DNA of 64,000 bases, taken from Cloeon dipterum. Its lineage: Eukaryota; Arthropoda; Insecta; Ephemeroptera; Baetidae. The notes beneath the pieces were generated by a model. The model was given only the letters and a program-made list of their open reading frames with translations, ran no database searches and had not been told where the DNA came from. The stretch spans positions 30,432,501 to 30,496,500 of the forward strand of contig NC_088787.1 of the NCBI RefSeq assembly GCF_949628265.1, read 5' to 3'. A program made the translations under genes and the position numbers. Below, in pieces: positions 10,083 to 21,220 of the stretch; the first letter of the stretch is position 1; each line of letters begins with the position of its first letter.

Positions 10083-12595
10083 ATGTCCGAGGAAATTTCG
10101 TCATCGACCAAAGCGACGCCGACGATGCAGGCCACACCTATTCTGGGCGCCTCCGAGGCGAAAGATGACCCTAACCTTCGGAAGAACAAATCTCTGCTGG
10201 CAATATGCAAAAAGTTCGTTTTCTGATATTTTTTTTATTTGTGACTTAAATTTTATTTTTTTTAAACAAAAACAGGTTTTTGGAGTTCTACCCCCTTGAC
10301 CTACCACCCGGCACCAACACAGATATCCCTCTGGAGGTGCTGGCAGAGAAGCTCAACCTGAGCAGAAGAAGACTCTACGACATAATCAATGTCATGGAGA
10401 GTCTGCAGATGGCAGTCAAAGTAACCAAAAACCTCTACAGGTGGTACGGGCTGCGCAATGTTAAAAAACTGCTGGACCAGTTGAAACAGCTTTCTGACCA
10501 AAATCGACTGCAGGAGCTGGTAAAATAAACTTGCAACCTCAAAGAATTAAAAAAATAAAAATAAAATTACTCTCCAGGATAATCTGGACCCTGGCTATCT
10601 CAGCAGCGACCTTCCAATCACTCCTTGCGAGACTGAAAGTCCCAGTGAGAAACTGTTGCAAAATTTGCTGGAAGCAAAGACTGTGAAGAAAAGACCCTGC
10701 ATTCTTTCAGGACTGAAGGAGTCGCCAGAACCTAAAGGTCCCCTTACTTGGAAGAACAAGTCACTTGGGGGGACTTGCCTCAAGTTTTTGACCCTCTTCT
10801 TTAAAAAAGAGGTACACAATTTCCCCTGACTGCTTTCAAACTGTTTATTTCTTTCTCAGCTAGCATCAATTTATTTGTCAAGTTGCTATGATTATGCTAT
10901 CGCAATATTGCTTTTTGTTGCTGTATTTCGTCGTAATGCGGTGTATTTCATCATAATGCGTTATATTTCTTCACAAACAATTATTGTGCAAACATGGTTT
11001 CTAAACAATGTCTTTATTTCTTACACAGACGGTCAGTTTGGATTGGGCTGGGCGAGTTCTTCTGTGTGGCGAAGACGAGGACAACGCAGACAACAAAAGT
11101 GACGGAGATGCCGACACCACCAAGCAGCTGCGGAATAAAATTCGCCGAATCTATGATGTGGCCAATGTATTAACCGCTGTCGGACTCGTCTGCAAGCTTC
11201 CCCCCAAAGAATGCACTCGCCGCAGACTCTTCTACGGATACTGTGGCCCAGTCATCGACAACCTCCACTCAGGAGAGAAAGGTTTGATTCAAAGCACAGC
11301 TAACCGTTAAAGGTATTAATTTAAAGTGGCGAATTTCAGTTTATGTGCCGTCTGCAGAGCCGACAGGGGCTGGACGCCGAGTCAGAAATACATTGGCCGT
11401 GCTGGAACCAAAGAGCGGAACAAACAGTGACTGCAAACGGAAGCTTGTGCTTTTCTCAGAGAATGGTAAGCGTTGAATATTTAAGTTTAAGCACGCACAC
11501 AATAGATAACAAAAAAATGCAGTTTTAGCTGAACTAAAAACTAAAATTGAACAGCTCAGCAATAGTATAGTATATCATCTTTGTTGTCGTTTGGCGAGGT
11601 CATACATCAGATATTGTTACAATTCTAAATATATGCCCCCCAATTGCAATGCAGAAACAAAATACACACAAAAATCGTAAATGTTCAACAAATGCCAAGA
11701 ATTCACCTGAATCATAAAATTTCTTGAAATTAATACAGAAATTATTTTAAAGCTGACACAAATTTCTCGTATCGTGGTTCAAGCCACATTGAAACTGGCA
11801 AAGCATTGTACAAATTTCTAGCACTAGAAAATGGATTCTGCTGCGATATCATTTATGTCTGAGGCGCAATATACAATTCAGGCACAACAATACTCTGTTG
11901 TTTAGGGTGCGTTTGAATATTCGCTACAGTAAATTTTGATTTTTTTTCAATCGAGCTATAATCAAGGCCAAAATTTTACCTGAAAAAATTGGACGGGAAG
12001 AATATTTTAGGGCTAGGAGATTTCAACTTTAAATTAAACTTTTCACACTACATAATTCAAACATCAAACAACACTATTTTATATGGGCTAGAGCCTAATT
12101 TAGGCGTTTTAAAATTTCGTGATGATCTCATGTCAATTGTTCAAATGCCGCATACCTTACCAACCTTGTTAAAATTAAATTGCAGATTTTTCTGTGAGCA
12201 AAAAGCTGTGCAAAGATATAGGGACCAAAGAACTGTCAGCGTTCAGCATCTTGTTGGCAGTCGCAGAAGAAGAGCGGTTGCGGCTTGAGCGAGCAGCCAG
12301 CAATGAAGTCAAGCAGGAGAAAAAGGATGATAAGGAAATCGACCTGCTCTGCACAGAAAACCAGCTCTCCACTAAAGATCTCGAGTACATAGAAAACCGC
12401 GAGCATTGCGAGTTGGAAGGTGTGAACGGACGGTCAGCCCTGCGAAGCTTGCTGGAAACGAACCAGCCGCCCAAGTTAGTTTTCCCGGATTCGAGTAGTT
12501 CGAAGAGCGGCGGGCAGATGCTGCGGAAAGGCCAGCTGAGCATTCCATTCCGGACCAACGGTCCCGAAATTATGGGAAAATGCTCGAGTCTTTGA
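10083..12595 (+). CDS. E2F8: Atypical E2F transcription factor (E2F7/8-like)
   Basis: Nuclear transcriptional repressor of cell-cycle genes that binds E2F sites without a DP partner because it carries two DNA-binding domains. Six exons: 10083-10213, 10276-10519, 10578-10811, 11029-11281, 11340-11465 and 12186-12595, giving 465 residues. The first winged-helix domain starts at KSLLAICKKFLEFY and holds the DNA-contact motif RRRLYDIINVMESL. The second starts at KSLGGTCLKFLTLF and holds RRIYDVANVLTAVGLV. Having two such domains, and no visible DP-dimerisation coiled coil or RB-binding tail, is diagnostic of the E2F7/8 class. The 465-residue length is short compared with vertebrate E2F7/8, mainly at the C terminus, which is acidic and low in complexity. 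Intron 5 (720 bp) contains a dispersed repeat. A damaged copy of exon 2 lies at 21221-21384. Drosophila has no E2F7/8 gene, so the symbol is assigned by domain class only. Confidence 0.9.
11466..12185 (+). other. E2F intron 5
   Basis: A 720-bp intron, far longer than its neighbours. Its left half carries a copy of dispersed repeat Y (11577-11780); the rest is AT-rich with no recognisable feature. Ends are canonical GTAAGC and TGCAG. Confidence 0.8.
11577..11780 (+). repeat. Dispersed repeat Y, copy 1
   Basis: Matches 34370-34610 in the gene desert over roughly 200 bases, including the shared block TAAATATATGCCCCCCAATT and similar flanks around GGCGAGG and TATCRYGGYTCAAGC. No terminal inverted repeats or coding content were seen. 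Family unknown. Confidence 0.6.
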
Positions 12596-14258
12596 ATATT
12601 TCCAAACGCTCCCAGGCAATTAGACTTGGCAGCAGTTGAGTAGAGTGAATTTGATTTTATTTGTTGTGTTTGCTGATTTTATACTTTAAGCTGGCTGAGA
12701 TAATATCGTGTATTTTGCCGCTCTGTGAATATTCCGTAGCTGTCACACACTGTGCCATTACCCAAGAACTATTACGAACTGCCTGCGCGGTTAGAGCTGG
12801 TTTCGTGTTTTTTGTCAATTAATTTTTTAATTCACGTGGTGAACTATATTTTCTTGTTTTTAATTCAGATTATTGTATTGTTGTTCTGTTGCTGCAAACA
12901 CATCAAGCCGCAATCAATTTACATACATATTTCGCTGTGCCACTTTTTGATTAAAATTTTACTCTGTAAATAGCTAGATGTCGTTCAGTCCTGCGTTCTA
13001 GGTTAGCGCGGCTGTCGTGCGTAAACTCACAATAGGGCTCGCACGCACCGAATGCCCTCTTGTAATTGATGCGCAGTGCGAAGATGCGGCTGTTCAGACT
13101 AGCTCACCATTACCATTAACTCTACCGACTCTGCTGGCTCGACCAGCTTTGCACTTATCTAATCGACATGATAATAAATGTTATGATAATAGTAAAAGCA
13201 AATTAGTGCCTCTATATATATTTATGTATGACGACGTACTGAAGTTCTCATTATGTTTGTTTACTGTGTTGGGTATTGTGTATATTTTCTTATCCAATTG
13301 TGCATGTTGCTGGGCTTCCTTTGCGCAGTCTAGTCAGCTACAAACTTTGAAAAGTGGAAATAATACTTTGTTGCAAATAAACGCTCTTTTTAATTTATTG
13401 CACATTATAAAACAAACATTTCTCATTCCTCCATTTCCACTTCAGACTCTGATCACTCTCTGCGACTTCTAGTCTTAGTCTTCACAGCAGTTTCCAGTTC
13501 AGGTGAGCTTGAACGCTTAAACCAGCCCCTGCTCACGTGCTCACTCGTATGGAATGATGAGTCCGAAGTTCAGCATCCACTGGCAGGTGGCAGGTCGATA
13601 GCTTTTTCAGCCAATCAGAGGCCATCTCAGAGTTGATTGCTTGTTACGCCCGCGCGAAGGAGTCGTAGAAGGGCGCGTGCGGCGTTTTTCGTGGGCGTAG
13701 CAGGTACGAAACTCTGAGACAGCCTCTGATTGGCTGAAAAAGCTTCTTTGTGTTAGTGTTTGTGTTCATTTGGCGGGAAAGTGGAAGCTGAGTCGTCGCA
13801 AACAAGCGCCAATCAGTATCGTCCATGCGTGCAGATCTAACCAATAACCTCGTCCTACTTTGGAGATCCAGCTGTCCAAATAAACACGTATCGAATTCCA
13901 CAGGAAAGTGATCAATTTCGTCAAATGAAAATTTGGTGCAGGACAGCAAATGGACCGGAAACCCTCTCAAGCGTTAATCGGTGATCCTAAATCTGTGTAA
14001 ATTCCGTCCAGTTGGTTACGTGAGCATTTTATTTAACCATGGATGGTAGATGGTAGTCATCAGCAGTCGGCGAAATTTTGCTGATGACACAATACCACGG
14101 CGGATTTGACGTCTACCGTGCCACATATTAAATATTACCTGGCCACTATCTGAAACGTATGCAGCGCGTCACTTTTAGTGATAATGAGCCGCCACTGCCG
14201 GTGAGCGCAGCACAGATTCCACGCAGATCTCATTGACAGCTCAAGGCTCGACGACATC
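12596..14258. other. E2F 3' end to GALNT start
   Basis: No gene recognised. The left part (to about 13450) is AT-rich and contains AATAAA near 13375, so it may be a long E2F 3' untranslated region. Further right are an inverted repeat with CCAAT boxes (13600-13744) and a 10-bp hairpin (about 14056-14091, arms GTCATCAGCA). The last 200 bases before 14259 presumably include the GALNT promoter and leader. Confidence 0.5.
13600..13744. repeat. Inverted repeat with CCAAT boxes
   Basis: The 35-bp arms 13600-13634 and 13710-13744 are reverse complements with two mismatches; each contains CAGCCAATCAGAGG or its complement. The 75-base spacer is GC-rich and itself partly pairs (TTACGCCC with GGGCGTAG). 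It could be a foldback element or a pair of opposed NF-Y-type sites in a promoter. No similar unit was noticed elsewhere in the window. Confidence 0.6.
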
Positions 14259-17200
14259 ATGTTCTCTATGTTCGGCCACCGTAGAAGGAGAAAATGGGCA
14301 TCCAAGCTTCTATTTGCCGGCTTATTTTTCGGGATTGTGATCCTTTGGTTGTCCACGAGATCCAGCTCGTCAGTCGAGCAAAAAGTGATCATCAGAGAAA
14401 AATATGTTCAGGCACCGGCACCGACACAGAGGTTGGCAATTTTTATTATCTTTAAAATTGATTTTTTTGCCTCAATTTCGCTGTATGCTTATAATTAAGT
14501 TTGGAAATAAACGGGGTTTTGTGTGTGTTAATGTTTTAGTGATGTACCTTTAAGGTATGAGCAAAGCGCTCTCACCGACCAGGATTACGAGGCAATGATA
14601 GCTCAAGACGAGGCTCGAATCATCCCCGGTCTTGGTGATGAGGGTGCTGCTTGTGAGCTGGAGGACCCTGAAGAGTTGGCCCTTGCCGAAAAACTGATGG
14701 CAAAAGAGGCCTTCAACATAGTCCTCAGCAACAAAATTTCACTCACAAGGACAGTGCCAGATGCCCGGCACCCAATGTAATGCCAAAAAAATTCTGTCGG
14801 TTCCTTTATTTAAAAGTGGTCATCTTTAGGTGTAAAAACCAAAGATTTTCAAACAATCTGCCGTCAGCGAGCGTCGTTATTATTTTCACAAATGAAGCGT
14901 GGAGCACACTAATGAGAACGGTTCACAGCGTTCTCAATCACTCGCCTCCGCACCTATTGAAGGAAATTGTTCTGGTCGACGATTTCAGTGATAGAGGTAA
15001 TATTTTAATCGATATTGCGCTTGTCTTCTGCCAATTAAGTGGAGATGCTTTTATATCAATGTCAGAATCTTTCAAGCTAGACTTGTCCACTCAAGTGTCA
15101 ATTTGCTTCAATTGAGAACTGTCAATTACTTTTTATCACAGAAGATAATATTTTAGGTTAGAGGAGTGCTTAGTTTTTTTTCAATCTTAAAAAAACTTTC
15201 AGAGGAATTGCACGGCAAACTGGAATATTATTTGAGAACTCGTCTTCCTGCCGATAAAGTGAAACTTGTTCGATTGCCAGAAAGGTCTGGGCTTATAAGA
15301 GCCCGGTTGGCAGGAGCCAGAGCGGCATCTGCTGACGTTCTCATTTTCCTTGATTCCCACTGTGAAGTTGTTGTGCAATGGTAAAATTGAAATGAACAAG
15401 CTGAGCAGAGCAAACACTTATCAGCACATTTTCAGGCTGGAACCCTTGTTGCAGCGCATTAAAGAGTCAAGAACGTCCGTTCTCATTCCAATTATAGATG
15501 TAATCAGTGAAAAGAATTTTGAGTACTCTCACGTGCACTCCGAGAATTTTGAAGTTGGAGGCTTCACATGGAGTGGTCACTTCACATGGATCCACGTTCC
15601 TGAGGAGGAAAAAATCCGAAGAGGAAGTGCCATTGGAGCAACGAGGTATAATTAGTATTAAGTAGTATTTAAGTAATAAATTAATTTGTTTTGTGGTTAC
15701 TGGTCGGCGTGTCTAATGATGATATATTTTCGTACATTGGAGTCAGTTTTACCTGATTTTTTATCATAATATAGAAATTCCAATGTTTATATGAAATAAC
15801 CAAATCTTCAACTGGATAGGAATAAAGTGATAAGGCTGATAGAGCGATAATCGTTTGCTAAATTTGTGAAAGAGGAATGACCACAAATATTATCTTTAAA
15901 TTTCTGTTGATTTTGCCACGACAGAGCAAATACGCTTCCAATTTTTAGATCGGTTCACCTTTTTGAAATTTGTGACACCCTAAAAACTCATTTGAATAAC
16001 ATGGGCGCACTGGCCTCATTGAGTCATTGGAGGAATCTCAGTTGTTCTTCTTATTGATGTATTAATTTTTGCAGAATTGTATAAATGTTTTATCAAACTA
16101 TCTCAAGTAGTCTGGGAAAATAATTTTTGGTAGTACCAACTGTTACATAACATATATATGACCTAGTTGTTAATAGACTAATTTAAAAAAGAGAAATGCT
16201 TAAATATACTAGAACTATTTTTTTTCTAAAGTAATATAAATCATCAAATGACTCAGCTCTGCGCAGTATGGATAGCTTTTAGTAAAATCTTAAGGGAGAA
16301 AATCTCTCTCATACTACTGTGCAGCGTCAAGTGTTATTTCATTTTTTTACTCTCAAGGTTCCTCTTGAACGCGGCATCTAGGGGTAAATGGGTTTGAGAG
16401 TTGGGCATCCTGGCTAGCCAAAACCCTGATTTTCAGAATGGAAAAAAGGGCGCGGCCATATTACTGGCCGCGGCTGATGAGCAACTGGGCAAGTCAGTCC
16501 AGATGGTACCGGGTGTGGAAAATAAAAGATCTGTCTTTTGTTGGTAGCACGAAAGCAAAGGAGGGCTCTTGGATTTTATTATGTGCATGAATTGAATGAC
16601 CTGCATGCTCTCTGCGTCGTCATTAATTCAGTTGTTTTAACAATATTTAATAAATGATTATCGGTAAATTAAATTGGAAAAAATATCTTACAAATGATTG
16701 TTAAAGTCCAACTGATGCCAGTAAACACTACTAGCTTTCCATTATGAGTAAAAACGTACATAGCTAAGCCAATCAGTATAATTTAAATTTGGTAAAATTA
16801 CATGCAACATTTAACCAACTAAAAATATCACTAATTCCCAGGTCTCCTACAATGGCTGGAGGATTATTTGCAATAGACCGAAACTACTTCTGGGAAGTGG
16901 GCTCATACGATGAACAAATGGACGTTTGGGGAGGAGAAAACCTTGAAATGTCCTTCAGAGTAATGGACAGCTTGGCATATTATTAGACCACTATGTTAAA
17001 TTGCAAAATGTAGGTTTGGATGTGCGGCGGATCTTTGGAGGTGATGCCCTGCTCCCGCGTCGGCCACATTTTCCGGCCTTTCCACCCATACACATTCCCA
17101 GGTGGTAAGGACACCCACGGCATCAACACAGCCAGAGTTGTCGAGGTCTGGATGGATGACTACAAACGACTATTCTACATGCACAGGAGTGATTTGCAGG

Positions 17201-17963
17201 CATGTATAATGAGACTGATTCTTGCAACTGTCCTAATCATTTATCTCCTGCAGACTATCGACATCGGAGACATATCAGCGAGAAGGAAATTCCGTGAAAA
17301 AATGAAATGCAAGAGTTTCAAGTGGTTCCTGGATAACGTCTATCCGTCTAAGTACATACCTGATGAAGATGTCATTGCTTATGGAAGGGTGAGGGAGAGA
17401 CTAATCCTCGTAGTACGCTTTCTTAAAACAAATTGCACAATAGGTTCGTAATGAGGCAAGCACGCCCAACTTCTGCTTTGACAATTTGAATCACGATTCG
17501 GATTCAAATTACAACCTTGGAATTTACGGATGTCACAATAATTTGGAAACAAATCAGGTATTGTAATCTACAATATACACAAGCAGCTTGTCTTAACATC
17601 CTGCAATTTTTGCAGCTCTACTCCCTTTCCAAAAAGGGAGAATTGCGTAGAGAATTCAACTGTGTTCAAGCACCTGCCACCAAATCACTGAGTGTGGAGA
17701 AAGCAATGTTGGTGCCATGCCACGACTTGCAGGGAAATCAGGAATGGGAGTGGAATAAGGTGAAAAATCCAGGCTCTTTGTCACGTAACACACTCTAATG
17801 ATTGTTTCTCAAACAGAGAGGTCAACTGAAGCACAAAGCAAGTGGCAAATGCATTGACATTGAAAACGTCCACTCTGAAGAGGATGTCAAAGTAGCTCCC
17901 TGCAGTGATAGCAAGTTCCAAGTATTCCAGTTTGAACATGTACTTATACCACCAACATCATGA
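14259..17963 (+). CDS. Polypeptide N-acetylgalactosaminyltransferase (GT27)
   Basis: Golgi type II membrane enzyme that starts mucin-type O-glycosylation by moving GalNAc from UDP-GalNAc to Ser/Thr. Eleven exons: 14259-14431, 14540-14776, 14830-14996, 15203-15380, 15436-15645, 16842-16959, 17014-17199, 17254-17388, 17444-17557, 17616-17759 and 17817-17963, giving 602 residues, a normal family length. Residues about 16-31 ([15 protein letters not shown]) are the signal anchor. The GT-A part holds [15 protein letters not shown], the metal-binding LDSHCE near residue 242 and the family signature [14 protein letters not shown] near 350. A C-terminal ricin-type lectin domain (about 470-602) keeps a QxW motif (NQEW). 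Exon 2 could instead start at 14555, removing five codons. The intron after exon 7 begins with GC, is 54 bases and is open in frame. Subfamily (pgant number) was not resolved. Confidence 0.92.
15646..16841 (+). other. GALNT intron 5 with GC-rich hairpin
   Basis: A 1.2-kb intron in a gene whose other introns are 50-210 bases. About 16250-16580 differs in composition from the AT-rich rest and contains a hairpin of CGCGGCCA (16451-16458) with TGGCCGCG (16465-16472). This may be an old short interspersed element, but neither a convincing pol III promoter nor a second copy was seen. Confidence 0.4.
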
Positions 17964-18111
17964 CAAAATGTTACTAGAGCACCTAACTAGACACGCTTTT
18001 GACCTTGTTTTTCGTTATGCATTTTGCATTTTCCACTTTGTTTTTTTAAGAGTATTTGTATTTTAATTAAAAGATTTGATGTGTTGTAGTTTTGTAAACA
18101 AGTTGCGAATT

Positions 18112-19129
18112 TTATTCTATGTTGTCCGAAATTTCCACAACTTCTGGCAATTGTAACAAATTATCGCACATATCTGATATTGCCATAAGAACGTCGTCGG
18201 GCAGCTTTACCTTTGAATGGGGGATGAATCTGTTTGATGACTCGATGACGTCGTACTTGAACTGCATCAACAGTGCTTGTACCTGTAGCAAGTCAGCAGG
18301 ATCACACTGAAACTAATTTCTATGGGTCATTTTTTGCTCCGAATCCGCATCATATAGTTACCTCTAATAGTCCGTCTTCCTCTCTAAATATAACGTCTTC
18401 CGCGCCAGCCTCAATGGCATGCTCCAGGCTTGCTTCCACGGAGGGTGGTCCAGATTTCGGTTTCGCAACCACGAAACCCTTATGTTCGAACAAGGATTTG
18501 GCCCCACCCGACGACTCTTGGAAACTTTGAGAATTCAAATATTATTTCCAAACAATTGGGCTACTAAAATACTCACAGGCACTTTCTGTAGACGCCTTTG
18601 AGCTGACTTTTGAGTGAATTTACGTTGTTGGTGACAACAGACAAAATTAGCCAACAACCTCCTGGTCCTTTCAATTCCACAAAAGCAGATTTTCCTAAAT
18701 CTTGACTCTGAAACATGTCATTATTGACTAAAGAGTGCGATTAAAAGATGGAGGATGAAATTTTACCTGCTTTGCTCTAGTCATAACCCTCTCAATGGCG
18801 TCCACAGTCATATTACTTTTCTTGGCCTGGTCAATGATGCTCCTCAATTTTGAATTCGTCTTTGGATCAGCATTTCCACCAGCCTCTGAAGACGTAAATT
18901 TTTAGTTGCAAATAACCAAACTGAAATTTTCTGCTTAGACTTCACCTATGATGGCACCCTTAATCTGTTGAGAATATTTTTGGAACATATTACTCTTCTG
19001 GCTATCTTTCAGTGCCTTAATGTGTCTGATATTTTGCCACTTGCTGTGACCTGCACACCTTTTAAAGGCTAGAATCCCGGAAGCTCGCTGGCACAAACTG
19101 CCAGTCAAACTTAAAAGCAGCCTTGACAT
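18112..19129 (-). CDS. TACO1: Translational activator of cytochrome c oxidase 1 (YebC family)
   Basis: Mitochondrial protein needed for efficient translation of the mitochondrially encoded COX1. Five exons: 19129-18946, 18885-18767, 18707-18577, 18524-18362 and 18306-18112, giving 263 residues. The N terminus is basic and hydroxylated with no acidic residues (MSRLLLSLTGSLCQRASG), as in a mitochondrial presequence. The YebC signature GHSKWQNIRHIKALKD follows directly. The domain then runs through SKLRSIIDQAKKSNM, EAGAEDVIF and IPHSKVKLP to a C-terminal DNIE, matching the vertebrate protein's end. The gene converges on GALNT, with 148 bases between stop codons. It lies 92 bases downstream of ALG13 on the same strand. 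A pyrimidine tract ending TTTTCAG sits about 9 bases before the start codon, suggesting an untranslated first exon farther upstream. Confidence 0.92.
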
Positions 19130-19221
19130 GTTAAATCTGAAAAAAAAACAAAGACCAGTTAATTTTTTATTTGAAGAAAGATGCACATTTATTTTCTCAT
19201 TACAAAATTATTTACATCAAT
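19130..19221 (-). promoter_or_regulatory. Tight ALG13-TACO1 junction
   Basis: On the minus strand this 92-base gap contains a polyadenylation-type AATAAA and then a T-rich tract ending TTTTCAG just before the TACO1 start. That is the arrangement of a 3' end followed at once by a 3' splice site, so the TACO1 leader is probably spliced from a site upstream of or within ALG13. Confidence 0.45.
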
Positions 19222-19737
19222 TTATATTTCAGATTCTGAAATCATGGCTTTTGTGAGAAAATCGGCAAAAAGCTGTGGATTTCCAGGTACATAATCGTTC
19301 AAACTATTCAAGTTCATTTTCTGAAGGGTTTTGAACAAAGTGCCGCAAGTGCAATACAAGAGGTAGCCTAGCTCGGCGAATTTCTGGGCAAGCTCCACTT
19401 GGTGGTTGTCATGCAGGTCTTCATTGACAACCACGACCAACTTCTTGCCCAGTCCGAGAGCCTCGAGGCACGTGCCGGCTCCTGCGTGGCTCAGGATCAG
19501 GTCTGCAGAGGACATGTCCTGCTGGAGCGAGTCCTTGAACCGATACGAGCTGATTTGCACGCCTTCCAGACTGCAGTCCGGAGGAATAAACGAGCCATTT
19601 CCGTACTGGATCTTCAACCGGGTGTAACCTCGACTTTTCAGTACCTTCAAAACGCCTGGGGTGACCAAAACCTCGGTGAATTTGTCGAACTTTGTCGAGC
19701 CTACAGTGACAAAGACTGTCTTGTTTACGCCCGCCAT
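19222..19737 (-). CDS. ALG13: UDP-GlcNAc transferase catalytic subunit ALG13
   Basis: Cytosolic catalytic half of the enzyme that adds the second GlcNAc to the dolichol-linked oligosaccharide in N-glycosylation; it works bound to the ER membrane protein ALG14. Single exon, 171 residues from the chosen start MAGVNKTVFVTVGS, which fits the short form of the family. The GT28 signature is clear: FVTVGSTKFDKF at the N terminus and SHAGAGTCLEALGLGK with VNEDLHDNHQVELAQ towards the C terminus, the UDP-sugar site. The frame stays open 28 codons further upstream to 19821, but that extension has no family counterpart and is probably leader sequence. No deubiquitinase or Tudor extension, as seen in long vertebrate ALG13, is present. 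An AATAAA about 40 bases past the stop could end the transcript before TACO1. Confidence 0.92.
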   Translation of the reverse strand: MAGVNKTVFVTVGSTKFDKFTEVLVTPGVLKVLKSRGYTRLKIQYGNGSFIPPDCSLEGVQISSYRFKDSLQQDMSSADLILSHAGAGTCLEALGLGKKLVVVVNEDLHDNHQVELAQKFAELGYLLYCTCGTLFKTLQKMNLNSLNDYVPGNPQLFADFLTKAMISESEI

Positions 19738-20468
19738 ATGATTTGCTCGCGCACGCACATGTCCGGCGTAATAACCGGTATATTTTTCGCGTTCAGTGTA
19801 TACCGGTTTAAGGTGATCCATGATGCATTCTGGTAGCGGTGTTGCAATATAACCGGTTTTCTAATAGAAGATAAACAAAAAACCATCTCTTACCAGCTGC
19901 TAAAAAATAACAACATTGTGTTCGTGAGATCTACAGGCGTTTGGTTTTGTTTATCAGAAAATTAGCTGGAAAAATCGACTCAAGTCAATTTCAATTTGAT
20001 CGGTACGTAATAATTGCCTTGTTAACAGTTGGTTTCATGTGTCAGATCACTCATTTTTTCATCTCATTCTCGATTTTCTATCATTTTCTAAATTTTATTT
20101 ACCCGATTTGACCATGTGTGCATGAATATGTGTATATTTTTCAAGTTGCCATCTCTTATCGGTTTAAAAATGTATTGTTTTTTATCGAGTAAGATCAACT
20201 AACTTTTTACTTCGCCCTGGTACTGGTAGCGGAAAAATTGCGCCTTTTAAAACAACCAAACGAGAATTTCCTTGTTGAAGCAAAGGGCAAAAAAATCAAT
20301 AATTCAACTATGATATGACAATTTAGGTATATTTGTCGAGCGATGCGCAATCTTACCGCGACCAGGACTAATTAATTAAGGCTGTGTGATTCATAATATA
20401 ATAAAATGTCCGTGCTTTGTTTATCATTAAGTATGAAATATTTTATCTTGATTATCTTTCAGGCAAAA
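19738..20468. promoter_or_regulatory. Divergent ALG13/MRPS18C intergenic region
   Basis: Separates two genes read in opposite directions and must hold both promoters. It has several GATA-type cores (for example CTTATCGG near 20158) and no TATA box that stands out. A splice acceptor consensus (ATCTTTCAG) ends seven bases before the MRPS18C start codon, which points to an untranslated first exon. Confidence 0.45.
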
Positions 20469-20942
20469 ATGCTGCGAAATTTGGCTAGTCGAAAACTGCT
20501 CACTCGCATCACCCGATTCAGTTCAACCTCCGTAACAGCACCATCAGAGGCTGTCATCACCTCATTTCCAGAAAACCCTAGTAGCAAGAGCGAAGAGGTT
20601 GTCTTGCAAAAGGTCTTTGCTGAGAGAGGAAATGATTTGCCCGCATCACAAATGAAAAATCCATACGAAAAGGAGAAGGTGAAATGCATTCTGTGCCAGA
20701 TGGACATCACCCCAAGCTACAAAAATCTTCGGCTGCTGTCTCAGTTTGTCTCCTCTTTTACTGGCCGACCCTATGGTAGACACATTACTGGACTGTGCAA
20801 ACACAAACACGAGCAGGTAGCCAAAGAAATTGCAAAAGCCAGGAGCTTGGGTATGATGCCAGTCATGCTGAAGAACGTCAAATTTTTGAAGGATCCTGCT
20901 CTTTATGATCCTGAAAAGCCACTGCGTCCTCATAGGTTTTAA
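20469..20942 (+). CDS. MRPS18C: Mitochondrial small ribosomal subunit protein bS18m
   Basis: Component of the mitochondrial small ribosomal subunit. Single coding exon, 157 residues. The first 25 residues (MLRNLASRKLLTRITRFSS) are basic, hydroxylated and without acid, as expected for a mitochondrial presequence. The S18 domain fills the C-terminal half: KCILCQMDI, LLSQFVSSFTGRPYGRHITG and LCKHKHEQVAKEIAKAR, where Cys residues of the CxxC and the later Cys suggest the zinc site of this class. The close of the protein (LKDPALYDPEKP) resembles MRPS18C rather than the 18A or 18B paralogues. The start was placed just after a splice acceptor; the frame is open upstream but has no presequence there. 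Confidence 0.9.
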   Translation: MLRNLASRKLLTRITRFSSTSVTAPSEAVITSFPENPSSKSEEVVLQKVFAERGNDLPASQMKNPYEKEKVKCILCQMDITPSYKNLRLLSQFVSSFTGRPYGRHITGLCKHKHEQVAKEIAKARSLGMMPVMLKNVKFLKDPALYDPEKPLRPHRF

Positions 20943-21220
20943 AAGTCTGTTTTTAGAATGATCATAGCTGTGCAAACTCATCGATTTGATTAAAATAAAC
21001 GAATTGTTAAAATATACTACTCCTATTATATTATAATATATATATTTAATTAACATCAGCACACTAATGGTGGTTTCCTCATAAAGGAGGGGTAAGAGTT
21101 AGATGTAAAATGGAATAGTTAGTTGATTCAAAGAACACACAGGAATTTCATTCCATTAATTTATACTTAAAAAATTAAGCTGCTTGAATTATTTAAAATA
21201 TTTGCTTTGCGTTTTGTGAT

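Noticed and set aside
13644-13970. 108-codon open frame on the minus strand near the inverted repeat
   Set aside because: Composition is that of the palindrome and promoter DNA; no motifs and no splice support.
16250-16640. tRNA-derived SINE in GALNT intron 5
   Set aside because: The A-box-like TGGCTAGCC is not followed by a proper B box, and no second copy was seen.
19738-19821. N-terminal extension of ALG13
   Set aside because: Open in frame but without family counterpart; the usual start just before FVTVG is preferred.
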